Shown here one piece after another: positions 1 to 8,800 of a DNA stretch of 64,000 bases. Below the pieces are notes generated by a model. That model ran no database searches and was not told the DNA's origin. It saw nothing but the letters and a program-made list of their open reading frames with translations. How positions within the stretch are numbered: the first letter of the stretch is position 1; each line of letters begins with the position of its first letter. Origin of the DNA: Devosia sp. LC5. Its GTDB lineage: Bacteria > Pseudomonadota > Alphaproteobacteria > Rhizobiales > Devosiaceae. The position numbers were made by a program, and so were the translations under genes. Location of the stretch: the NCBI RefSeq assembly GCF_000735585.1, contig NZ_JNNO01000023.1:231515-295514 (forward strand). The letters run 5' to 3'.

Positions 1-93
1 GATGGCGGCGCGGACCAATGACAGTTTTTGATCGGCGTGCCGGGGCAAAGCTGATGGACCAGGCAAACCTTTTGCGCGCCGGGGCGTTCTGCT

Positions 94-121
94 CAAGGGG
101 CGGCTGAGGCGTCGCCCCTTG
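94..121. other. Hairpin in leader of host-attachment gene
   Basis: A 9-bp perfect inverted repeat (arms 94-102 and 113-121, loop of 10) lies 26 bases before the first gene. No T-run follows on either strand. It may be the end of an upstream transcript or a 5' leader hairpin. The rest of 1-147 holds nothing else I recognise. Confidence 0.4.
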
Positions 122-147
122 CTGACCATCCACACAAGGAGCAGACC

Positions 148-597
148 ATGAAGAAGACCATAACCTGGATTCTGATCGCCGATGGCACGCAGGCCCGCGT
201 GCTGGAGAACACCGGACCAGGCAAGGGACTGCGCCAGGTGGATGGGCTGGATTTTGCCATCGATCCGCTGATGGCGCAGGAAATCGTCACCGACAAGCCC
301 GGCCGCAGCCACTCATCGGTCGGCCACGGCCGCAGCGCCATACAGCCCAAGACCGACCCGGCAGAGCATCGCGAAACTGTCTTCGTCAAATCGCTGGCCC
401 ACATGCTCGAGCGCAAGCGCCAAGAGGGCGAATTCGATCGCCTGGTGATCGCCGCCGCCCCGATCGCGCTGGGCGAAATCCGCCGGGCCATTTCACCGGC
501 AGTGAAAAAGACCATTCTGGCAGAACTGGACAAGGACCTGACCAATCTGCCCACACCGCAGCTGGACCGGCATCTGGATGGGATTATTGCCGTTTAG
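148..597 (+). CDS. Host attachment family protein
   Basis: This 149-residue protein looks like the host-attachment family (Pfam Host_attach), small soluble proteins named after an Agrobacterium attachment gene and structurally related to eRF1-like domains. Visible hallmarks are the N-terminal strand ending WILIADGTQARVLEN, a histidine/serine-rich segment around residues 53-75 and a second strand followed by AAPIALGEIR near residue 110, then an LDKDLTNLP helix. There is no signal peptide or membrane segment, so it should be cytoplasmic. An AAGGAG ribosome site sits 7 bases before the ATG. The biochemical role of the family is not established; the attachment name is historical. It stands alone, with a hairpin upstream and an intergenic repeat downstream. 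Confidence 0.8.
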   Translation: MKKTITWILIADGTQARVLENTGPGKGLRQVDGLDFAIDPLMAQEIVTDKPGRSHSSVGHGRSAIQPKTDPAEHRETVFVKSLAHMLERKRQEGEFDRLVIAAAPIALGEIRRAISPAVKKTILAELDKDLTNLPTPQLDRHLDGIIAV

Positions 598-752
598 GAT
601 CAGCAGGTTGGGCGTAATACCGGAATCAGGCTGATAGGCAGATGATTCGCGGCGCGAGCTCGGTGAATCGGAACATGAGGTGGCCGGGCAGTGTTCCTGC
701 CAGCTTGATTCAGGGGGTGAGGAGATCGCGGTAGATCAGTTCTCCTCCAGTA

Positions 753-844
753 GACCTCATCCTGAGCTTGTCGAAGGACGAGGGCGTGGCAACCAAAGCC
801 TCCACCCGCTCGACCTCGTGGTTCGACAGGCTCACCATGAGGTC
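753..844. repeat. Intergenic inverted repeat, family R1, copy 1
   Basis: Two 31-base arms (753-783 and 814-844) are imperfect reverse complements of each other, matching at about 26 of 31 positions. The core reads CTCATCCTGAGCTTGTCGAA on one arm. The element ends 11 bases from the stop codon of the convergent hydrolase gene. Related copies lie at 22897-23003 and 39615-39703. The remaining bases of the 598-855 gap show no gene. Confidence 0.8.
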
Positions 845-855
845 TTTTGGGCAGC

Positions 856-1716
856 CTATTCCTCGTCCCCCTCGTCCGCCTCGTCCGCCTCCTCATCACC
901 CTCGCCGCCAATCGCATCGAGAAATTCCAGCAGCATCGAGTTCACCAGGTCCGGGCGCTCGATGCTGGGGATGTGGGCGACGCCTTCCAGCACGGCAGCA
1001 AAGGCGTTGGGCATTTCTTCCGACAGGTAATCGTGCCGCTCGATCAGGGCGGTGAAATCCTCGTCGCCCACCAATAGCAGTGTGGGCGCGCCCACTTCGG
1101 CGACGCGGCGCCAGGCGCTGGGGCGCTCTTCTTCCATGGTCAGTGGCGGCTTGCTGAGGGCCAGCGCATTCATGTCGAGAAAGAGGTCGCGCGCCGGCCC
1201 GCTGACGCGTCCGCTCTGAGCGCGCGGGCCATCGAGCCATTCATGCGCCTGTACGCGATTGAGCATGTCCCAATCGCCGCGTTCATAGGCATCCTCCTCG
1301 GCCGCTTCGATCATCCGCTCGACATCGGTAGCGGTCCAGGGCGAACCGGTGACCGAAGTACCGATCAGGACGAGCCCGATGACGCGGCCGGGATGGCGCA
1401 GGGCAAAATCCATGGCCAGCCCGCCGCCCATGGAGCAGCCGACAAAGACGGCGGCATGAATACCAAGGCGATCGAGCACGGCTTCCAGATCATCGAGATG
1501 GTTGAAGGCCTCGTCTTCCGAGACGGTCTCGCCATAGCCGCGCCGGTCATAGGCGATGGCATGCCAGCCCTCCTCGGCCACGGCTGCCATCTGGCTGAGC
1601 CACATGCGCTTGTCGCACACGCCCGCATGCAGAAAGACGACGGCAAGCCCCTCCCCCATCTCAATGCCGGCAAGGCTGGCCCGACCGATGTCGAGCGCGA
1701 ATGACTCTGCTGACAC
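856..1716 (-). CDS. Alpha/beta hydrolase fold protein
   Basis: A 286-residue hydrolase of the alpha/beta superfamily, cytoplasmic, substrate unknown. The nucleophile elbow is GCSMGGG near residue 95, the oxyanion region is VVFLHAG near residue 30, the acid is probably in LLVGDEDF and the catalytic His in EGVAHIPSIE near the C-terminus. It starts with GTG; a GGAG site lies 7 bases upstream. The last 15 residues are almost all Glu, Asp, Ala and Gly, an acidic tail not needed for the fold. It resembles 3-oxoadipate enol-lactonase-like or peroxidase-like hydrolases, but no specific substrate can be assigned. It lies 87 bases downstream of ettA on the same strand and may share its transcript. Confidence 0.8.
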   Translation of the reverse strand: MSAESFALDIGRASLAGIEMGEGLAVVFLHAGVCDKRMWLSQMAAVAEEGWHAIAYDRRGYGETVSEDEAFNHLDDLEAVLDRLGIHAAVFVGCSMGGGLAMDFALRHPGRVIGLVLIGTSVTGSPWTATDVERMIEAAEEDAYERGDWDMLNRVQAHEWLDGPRAQSGRVSGPARDLFLDMNALALSKPPLTMEEERPSAWRRVAEVGAPTLLLVGDEDFTALIERHDYLSEEMPNAFAAVLEGVAHIPSIERPDLVNSMLLEFLDAIGGEGDEEADEADEGDEE

Positions 1717-1803
1717 GGCTATTCTCCATATTATTTGGCGGGCCCGCCCGGGAAATGACGGCGCCCTTGGGGCGGCATCTGGTGTGGACGCCGCCCGCGA
1801 TCG

Positions 1804-3459
1804 TTACCGCGTTAGCGGCTTGTAAGTCGCGCGCTTGGGGTTCACCGCGTCGGCGCCGAGGCGGCGGACCTTGTCGGCTTCGTAGTCGGCAAAATTGCCT
1901 TCGAACCATTCCACGTGGCTATTGCCTTCAAAGGCCAGCATGTGGGTCGCCAGGCGATCGAGGAACATGCGATCGTGGCTGATGATCACGGCGCAGCCGG
2001 CGAATTCCTCCAGCGCTTCTTCCAAGGCGGCGAGGGTTTCGGTGTCCAGATCATTGGTGGGCTCGTCAAGGAGCAGCACATTGGCGCCGCTCTTGAGCAT
2101 CTTGGCCAGGTGCACGCGATTGCGCTGCCCGCCCGACAGATTGCCCACCTTCTGCTGCTGGTCGCCGCCCTTGAAGTTGAAGGACGAGGTATAGGCGCGC
2201 GAATTGACCTCGCGCTTGCCCAGCATCAGCACTTCGTCGCCTTCCGAGATTTCCTCCCAGACGGTCTTGTTGGGGTTGAGGCTATCGCGGCTCTGGTCGA
2301 CATAGCCAAGATGCACGCTCTCGGCCACGGTGACTGTGCCCGCATCGGGTGTTTCCTGCCCGGTCAGCATGCGGAACAGGGTGGTCTTGCCAGCGCCATT
2401 GGGGCCGATAATGCCCACAATGCCGCCTGGGGGCAGCTTGAAGCTGAGATTGTCGATCAGCACGCGATCGCCATAGGACTTGGACAGGCCCTCGATGTCG
2501 ATGACGTTCTGGCCCAGGCGTTCGCCGGGCGGAATGACGATCTGTGCCGTGCCCGACTGGGTGCGGGCCTCGTTGATCTTGACCAGTTCGTCATAGGCCT
2601 TGAGGCGGGCCTTGGACTTGGACTGTCTTGCTTGTGGAGATTGCCCCATCCATTCGCGCTCGCGTTCCAGCACCTTGGCGCGGGCGGCGTCTTCGGATTT
2701 TTCCTGGGCGAAGCGCTTGGCCTTGGCGGCGAGATAGGCCGAGTAATTGCCCTCATAGGGCACACCGCGGCCGCGATCGAGCTCCAGAATCCAGCCGGTG
2801 ACATTGTCGAGGAAGTAGCGATCGTGAGTGATGATCAGCACCGCGCCCTCGAACTCGCGCAGATGGCGCTCGAGCCAGGCCGTGGTTTCGGCATCCAGAT
2901 GGTTGGTCGGCTCGTCCAGCAGCAGCAGGTCGGGCTTGGAGAGCAGCAGCGCGCAGAGCGCGACGCGGCGGCGTTCACCACCCGACAGCTTGGTCACGTC
3001 GGCATCGCCCGGAGGGCAACCCAAGGCTTCCATGGCGACTTCGACCTGCGATTCGAGATCCCACAGGTTTTCGGCGTCGATCTGGTCCTGCAGCTTGCTG
3101 GCCTCGTCGGCGGTCTCGTCGGAATAGTCCATCATCAGCTCGTTGTAGCGATCGATGACGGCCTTCTTTTCCTTGACCCCGGTCATGACATTGCCGAGCA
3201 CGTTGAGCGCCGGATCAAGCTCGGGCTCCTGGCTGAGATAACCGACCCTGGCGCCCTGGGCGACCCAGGCTTCGCCGGTGAATTCGGTATCGATGCCGGC
3301 CATGATCTTGAGCAGCGTCGATTTACCCGAGCCATTGGGGCCCAAAACGCCAATCTTGGCATCGGGGTAGAAGGAGAGATGGATATTGTCCAAGACCTTT
3401 TTGCCCCCGGCATAGGCTTTGGACATTCCGTGCATGTGATAGATGAACTGGCGAGCCAT
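1804..3459 (-). CDS. ettA: Energy-dependent translational throttle protein EttA (ABC-F ATPase)
   Basis: A 551-residue soluble protein with two tandem ABC ATPase domains and no membrane segments. EttA-type ABC-F proteins bind the ribosomal E site and gate entry into elongation according to the ATP/ADP ratio. Visible: first Walker A GPNGSGKST and signature LSGGERRRVAL, DEPTNHLD, second Walker A GPNGAGKTT, signature LSGGQRNRVHLAK and DEPTNDLD. The linker between domains is charged and helical (REREWMGQSPQARQSKSKAR), as in EttA. The N-terminus MARQFIYHMHGMSKAY and the full length match EttA closely, which separates it from Uup or ARE-type relatives. The gap from 3460 to 3690 holds only a hairpin belonging to the next gene. 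Confidence 0.95.
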   Translation of the reverse strand: MARQFIYHMHGMSKAYAGGKKVLDNIHLSFYPDAKIGVLGPNGSGKSTLLKIMAGIDTEFTGEAWVAQGARVGYLSQEPELDPALNVLGNVMTGVKEKKAVIDRYNELMMDYSDETADEASKLQDQIDAENLWDLESQVEVAMEALGCPPGDADVTKLSGGERRRVALCALLLSKPDLLLLDEPTNHLDAETTAWLERHLREFEGAVLIITHDRYFLDNVTGWILELDRGRGVPYEGNYSAYLAAKAKRFAQEKSEDAARAKVLEREREWMGQSPQARQSKSKARLKAYDELVKINEARTQSGTAQIVIPPGERLGQNVIDIEGLSKSYGDRVLIDNLSFKLPPGGIVGIIGPNGAGKTTLFRMLTGQETPDAGTVTVAESVHLGYVDQSRDSLNPNKTVWEEISEGDEVLMLGKREVNSRAYTSSFNFKGGDQQQKVGNLSGGQRNRVHLAKMLKSGANVLLLDEPTNDLDTETLAALEEALEEFAGCAVIISHDRMFLDRLATHMLAFEGNSHVEWFEGNFADYEADKVRRLGADAVNPKRATYKPLTR

Positions 3460-3643
3460 AGGCTTGCGGACCTCTTCGCGGCTGATCGTGAATTTGGCCG
3501 TCTATGTAGGGCAAGCCGGGCGGCGGAGCAACGGGGCTGGCGGCGGGCAATGCACAGCGCGGGCTGGCGCCTGCCATTCCACGCAGCCGGACCACTGATC
3601 CACGCGGCGGGCGTCGATGACATTACGCCCTGGGGCAGACGTG

Positions 3644-3670
3644 CCAAGGCCCGGCGATGCCGGGCCTTGG
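3644..3670 (-). terminator. Strong hairpin after collagen-like gene
   Basis: A perfect 12-bp stem with a 3-base loop (arms 3644-3655 and 3659-3670) lies 20 bases past the stop codon of the collagen-like gene. It has no T-run, so it is either a non-canonical terminator or a 3' stabilising hairpin. Confidence 0.55.
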
Positions 3671-3690
3671 ACAGTGCGCAATAGGCGGAT

Positions 3691-4569
3691 TTAGTAGACG
3701 TAAACCGTCAACTGCGAGCCGGAGCGCTTGACCGCAAAGACGCGGTCAGGCCCGAAGCTGGCGCGGCCGAGCGAGGTGCTGATCAACGCGTCGTTCGCGA
3801 CGGCATTGTGCAGCACCGGGCCGAGACCCGAACCGCTCAGCTGGCCTTGCAGCCAGGTCCGGATTTCCGGGCATACCCCAACGCGCTGGATCTGCACGTT
3901 CGATGCACGGGCCCAGGAGGCATCCACCCGGGTCGAGCGCACCAGGCGCACCAACTGGTTGGGCGACTGGCCGGCACAGGCCGCATTGGCAAAGCCGCCG
4001 GCTCCACCGCCGCCGCCCGGAATGACGCCGGGGCCACCAGGGCCTCCCGGTCCGCCAGGGCTACCCGGACCGCCAGGCCCTCCGGGTCCGCCGGGGCCGC
4101 CAGGACCTCCTGGGCCACCGGGACCGCCAGGCGACCCCGGGGAGCCGATGCCAATATCAACATCGAGCAGACTGCCCCCACCAACCGAGGCGGAAACCCC
4201 CACGGTATCCAGCAGATTTACATCTGCGTCGAGCAAGCTATCACCGCCGCCCACACCAACCGTGGCGCCTGCAATCGAGCCGCCGCTGCCAACCGCGACA
4301 TCTGCGTCGAGCAGGCTACCGCCCCCGGTGCCGACCGTGGCGGTCGCAAGCGGGTCTGACCCGCCCACATTCACGTCAAGCAGGCTATCGCTGCCGCCGA
4401 TACCAATATTGATCAAACCGGAATCGGAGGCAGACCCCGAACCAAGATTAATCAAACTGCTATCGCCGTCATCACCCAGAATATCGCCAAGCAAGTTCTG
4501 GGAAAATGCGGGCATTGCGGTACTCGCAAGAAAAGCTCCGGCGAGAAGTATAGAAACAACCCTCTTCAT
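3691..4569 (-). CDS. Secreted collagen-like, glycine-rich protein
   Basis: A 292-residue predicted exported protein of unknown function. The start is the ATG at 4569, chosen because AGAGGA lies 7 bases upstream and a signal peptide begins immediately ([20 protein letters not shown], cleavage near residue 23). Residues about 37-141 form degenerate glycine-rich repeats each containing SLLD-A/V-D/N-V/I. Residues 142-181 are about 13 uninterrupted Gly-X-Pro collagen triplets with Gly or Ser at X. Residues about 195-292 form a compact domain with two cysteines (near 198 and 233) and the ending SQLTVYVY. Bacterial collagen-like stretches usually form trimeric stalks on surface or secreted proteins; here that is inference. 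There is no anchor motif or transmembrane helix other than the signal. Confidence 0.7.
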   Translation of the reverse strand: MKRVVSILLAGAFLASTAMPAFSQNLLGDILGDDGDSSLINLGSGSASDSGLINIGIGGSDSLLDVNVGGSDPLATATVGTGGGSLLDADVAVGSGGSIAGATVGVGGGDSLLDADVNLLDTVGVSASVGGGSLLDVDIGIGSPGSPGGPGGPGGPGGPGGPGGPGGPGSPGGPGGPGGPGVIPGGGGGAGGFANAACAGQSPNQLVRLVRSTRVDASWARASNVQIQRVGVCPEIRTWLQGQLSGSGLGPVLHNAVANDALISTSLGRASFGPDRVFAVKRSGSQLTVYVY

Positions 4570-4721
4570 CGTACGTCCTCTCATGACACAGCCCCCTTGG
4601 CCGTGCATAGAAGACGCAGAGGCGACCATTTGGTTTCAGCGTCTCGCCAACACCTTGGAATCATGCAGAACGGCGCGTAAATCACGCTGTGCAATTTTCA
4701 TAAACTCTTCAAAGAACTTGA

Positions 4722-4753
4722 AGAAAAGGGCGCGAAACCGGAGTTTCGCGCCC
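4722..4753 (-). terminator. Rho-independent terminator of the response-regulator transcript
   Basis: A perfect 11-bp stem (4728-4738 with 4743-4753, four-base loop) is followed on the minus strand by TTTTCTTC. It ends the kinase/regulator transcript 165 bases after its stop codon. The stretch 4754-4918 between them shows no convincing gene. Confidence 0.8.
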
Positions 4754-4918
4754 CACCGGAGACACCACAAAGGAGCGTCAGCCTCTGCAGCAGTCCACCG
4801 AACGTTGGCGCGTCGAAACGGCGACACACCAATGTGGGCCCGCCATAGGCAGGCTCGGTAAATTAAACGGGGTTGGGCAGCATGAGTTCCCGGCAAGCCG
4901 CAGACGTGATCGGTCCGA

Positions 4919-5848
4919 TCAATCCTCGAGGGATGACTGCAGTACATGGGTGGCGCGGATGGCGGCCGAGGCGCGGTTTTCCACCCCGAGCTTGGAATAG
5001 ACCTGTTCCAGATGCTTGTTCACGGTGCGCGGGCTGAGGCCCAGGATATCGCCGATATCGCGATTGGACTTGCCGCGGGCGATCCACAGCAGCACCTCGC
5101 TCTCGCGCTGCGTCAGGCCGAACTGGCGGCGCAGGATGCCATCCTGGTTCTCGTCGCCCGGCGTGAGCAGGCGGAACAGATATTCGTCGGCCCCGATCAT
5201 GCCCAGGCACATCAGCTGGATCCGCGCACCATTGCCCGGCTCCAGCATAAGGCTGTCGCCAGCGATGGAATTGGCGCCCGCACGGGCATCAAGCCAGGGC
5301 CGGACCTGCTTGGCGATAAAGCTGGCGGCATCCATGCCGGGCATAATGCGCTCCAACAGCTTGCCCGCCTGCGGTGTCGCCCACAGGGTCAGGCCACCAC
5401 TCGACAGGGCCATCAAATGGCGGCCTGCGGCGTCGAGCGCAACGCGAGCGCTCTGCGCCCGGCGGGCATTGGCCAGGTGGACGCGGATGCGGGCGCGCAA
5501 TTCATCCAGATTGATGGGCTTGGTGAGGTAATCCACCCCGCCCACATCGAGCGCATGCACGATATGCTCGGTCTCGGTCAGCCCGGTCATGAAGATCACC
5601 GGCACCTGAGCCACGCTGGGCATGGCCTTGAGCCGCGTGCAGGTTTCAAAGCCATCGAGCCCCGGCATGACTGCATCCATCAGGATGATATCGGGCACGA
5701 TCTTGTTGGCAATGCTCAGGGCAGCCTCGCCGCTGCGAGCCAGCAGCACGGTGACGCCTTCCGCTTCCAACGCCGTGGTCAGGAAGCCCAGCGACTCGAT
5801 GGAATCATCGACAACCAGGGCGATGTATTGCTTCTCAACTTCGCTCAT
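4919..5848 (-). CDS. LuxR/FixJ-type response regulator, partner of the transporter-fused kinase
   Basis: A 309-residue two-component response regulator. The receiver domain (residues 1-125) has the acidic pair VVDD, phospho-acceptor Asp58 in ILMDAVMPGLDG, and Lys in LTKPINLDEL. The C-terminal LuxR/GerE helix-turn-helix spans roughly 245-300 (LTQRESEVLLWIARGKSNRD, then LSPRTVNKHLEQVYSKLGV). The middle 110 residues are longer than a usual FixJ/NarL linker and could be a PAS-like fold. The start at 5848 overlaps the end of the kinase gene by 14 bases, so the two are translationally coupled. It probably binds DNA near urtA; that target is inference from the divergent arrangement. Confidence 0.9.
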   Translation of the reverse strand: MSEVEKQYIALVVDDSIESLGFLTTALEAEGVTVLLARSGEAALSIANKIVPDIILMDAVMPGLDGFETCTRLKAMPSVAQVPVIFMTGLTETEHIVHALDVGGVDYLTKPINLDELRARIRVHLANARRAQSARVALDAAGRHLMALSSGGLTLWATPQAGKLLERIMPGMDAASFIAKQVRPWLDARAGANSIAGDSLMLEPGNGARIQLMCLGMIGADEYLFRLLTPGDENQDGILRRQFGLTQRESEVLLWIARGKSNRDIGDILGLSPRTVNKHLEQVYSKLGVENRASAAIRATHVLQSSLED

Positions 5849-8800
5849 GTTCGCCCACGCTGTTGAGGATCGCGGCATAGCCGTCGAAATCGTAGGTCTC
5901 GATCTGCTGGCGCAAGGCCGCGACCAGCGGGCCATGGCGCGGATCGTCGGCAAGGGCCGAGAGCCGCGCATCAATGCCACGGACATGGCCGATCTCGCCC
6001 AAGGCAAGAAGCTCGCCAACCACATCGGCGCCGGGTGAAACAATGTCGGCGGCCGGGGTCACCGGAACATCTACTGCCACTTGATCCTCAACCCAGCTGA
6101 TGCCGAGATGAGCCCCGAGCTTGTCGAGCAATTGCCCGTAGTTGAGGGGCTTGGCCATGCTGTCGCTATGGCCCGTATCGGTTGTGGGTTGGCCCAGGCC
6201 ATCCCCGATATTGGCCGAGAGCATGATGATGGGGGCGCCCTGCCCGCCATCGCGCAGCTTTTCCACCAGCTCCCAGCCATTCATTCCGGGCATCAGGATA
6301 TCCACGAAGAACAGGTCCGGCTTGATGGCCTCGACCAGGGTGAGGCAATTGGGGCCATCGACCGCCGTCAGCACGGTAAAATCGAGCGGCACCAACAATT
6401 CGCGCATCATTTCGCGGTGTTCGGCATTGTCGTCAACCACCATGATGGTGCGGCGCGGCCCGCTATAGGTGCGGATGCGCAACTCCTCATGCGGCTTGGC
6501 GGCGGGGCGCTCCACACGGGCCAGCATCAACCGCACCTTGAAGGTGGAACCCTTGCCCGGCGTGCTCTGCACCTGGATTTCTCCGCCCAGCGTTTCCGCC
6601 AGCAGCTTGGTGATGGTGAGGCCCAGCCCCAACCCCGGCGTCAGCCGATTGCGCTCGGCCGCGCCGCGCGCGAAGGGCTCGAAGACGCGGCCCAGATCGG
6701 CCTCGCCAATGCCGTGGCCGCTATCGGTGATGGTGAAGGTGGCCACCTGTGAGCGATAGGCCACTTCGAAGGAGACGAAGCCCGTATCCGTGAACTTGAT
6801 GGCGTTGGACAGCAGATTGACCAAGATTTGTCGCAACCGCTTTTCATCGGTGCGCACGAATTGCGGCAGGTTGGGCGCGACCTTGTAGCGGAACTCCAAC
6901 CCCTTGGCCTCGCCCTGCAGGCGGAACATTTCGCGGATCTGGCTGAGGAAATCGTGGATATTGATCTCGTTGGAATAGACCTGCAACCGGCCGGCCTCGA
7001 TGCGGGAAATGTCGAGCAGCCCGTCGATCAGGCCCGATAGATGCTCGGCGCTGCGGCGGATGACCTTGACCGAGGCGCGGCGTGGCGCGGGCACGGTCTC
7101 GTCGCGCTCAAGGATTTGCGCATAGCCCAGCACGGCATTGAGCGGGGTGCGCAATTCGTGGCTGAGGCCCACCACATAGCGGCTCTTGGCCTGATTGGCG
7201 GCTTCGGCGACTTCCTTGGCCTTTTGCAGCGCCGCGTCGGTGCGGTTATGGGCGGCGATTTCCTTCATCAGCAGCGTGTTCTGCCGCGAGCTTTCTTCCT
7301 CGGCCACCAGACGGCTGTCATGCGCCAGCACGAGGAACCAGGCGACAATGCCCGCCACAACCGCAAAGACGAAGAAGACGACGAGGATCGTGCCGCCCAC
7401 CACCTCCTCGGTGTCAGGTGCGGCGCCAGCGGCGAAATAGTAGATCAGGCCGAGGATCGAGCCGATCAGCGCCAGCGAAATGCAGAACGATATGCCATAG
7501 CGGCCCAACCGGCTTTGCAGCTTGTCGATCGCCCAATCGGGCAGGATGCTAGCGGCGACGGCGCGGGTCTGCGCGCGGAAATGCGCATTGGGCTTGCACA
7601 TGTCATGGCAGCGCGCATCGAGCGAACAGCAGAGGGAGCAGATCGGGGCAGCATAGGCCGGGCACCATGCCATGTCCTCGGGCTCGAAGGGGTGTTCACA
7701 AATCGAGCAGGTCACCGATTTGAGGTTCTGCCACTGCTTGCGCGGCTTGCGGGCCAGATAATATTTGCCCTTGGTGGCCCATGCGATGGTGGGCGAGGCG
7801 ATAAAGGCCACGACCAGCGCGATATAGGGCGCCAAGGCAGCAGCCATTTCGCCAAAGACGCCAAAATGGGCCACCAGCGCCACCACGGCCGAGAGCAGCA
7901 TGGAGCCCAGCCCCACCGGATTGATGTCATAGAGATGGGCGCGCTTGAACTCGATGCCAGGAGGGGCCAGGCCGAGCGGCTTGTTGATGAAGAGGTCAGC
8001 CGAAATCGAACAGAGCCAGGCCATGGCGATGATCGAGAAAATGCCCAGGGTCTCCTCGAGCAGCCTGTAGATGCCCAGTTCCATCAGCAGCAGGGCGATG
8101 CCGACATTGAACAATAGCCAGACCACGCGGCCGGGATGGCTGTGGGTCAGCCGGGAGAAGAAGTTCGACCAGGCGAGCGAGCCCGCATAGGCGTTCATCA
8201 CATTGATCTTGAGCTGGCTGACCACCACGAACACGGCCATCAGCAACAGCGCCACCACCTCATTGGGGATCATGTAGCCAAAGGCGATGGAGTACATATA
8301 GCCGGGCTCGGAGGCATGCTCGGGCGACACGCCCGATGAGAGCGCCAGATAAGCGAGGAAGGAGCCGGCCAAGAGCTTGGGCGCGCCGACCACGACCCAC
8401 CCTGCCCCCGCCAGGAATATCGCCAGCTTGTGCCGGAACTTGGAACTACCCTGGGCCGGCAGGAAGCGCAGGAAATCGACCTGCTCGCCAATCTGGGTCA
8501 TCAGCGCCAGAATCACCGCCGAGGCCGCGCCGAACTTGGCGACGTCGAACGGGGCAATGCTGCCCGCTACGCCTTCGGGCTGGCCCAGGCCGCCAAAGGC
8601 GCGCCATAGATCGAATTTCTCCCAATCCATGAAGGCGATGAAGAAGAACGGCGCAATATTGAGGATGATCCAGATCGGCTGCGTCCAGATCTGGAACCGG
8701 CTGATCATCCGCACACCATGCGTCACCAGCGGAATGACGATGATGGCGCTGATGATATGGCCGATCCACAGCGGAATGCCGAAGGCCAATTGCAGGGCGC

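Noticed and set aside
749..846. CRISPR repeat or mobile element for the R1 and R2 repeats
   Set aside because: Copies are dispersed, palindromic and not separated by regular spacers; no transposase gene or target duplication is visible.
1915..3684. Open frame of 589 codons on the plus strand over ettA
   Set aside because: It is antisense to a highly conserved ABC-F protein and arises from high-GC codon bias; no family pattern is visible.
3728..4861. Plus-strand frame rich in Pro-Gly-Pro opposite the collagen-like gene
   Set aside because: It mirrors the glycine/proline repeat DNA. The minus frame has a signal peptide, ribosome site and structured C-terminus, so it is the real gene.
4636..4947. 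Minus-strand frame of 103 codons after the response regulator
   Set aside because: It overlaps the end of the regulator gene out of frame, spans the terminator and has no recognisable pattern.
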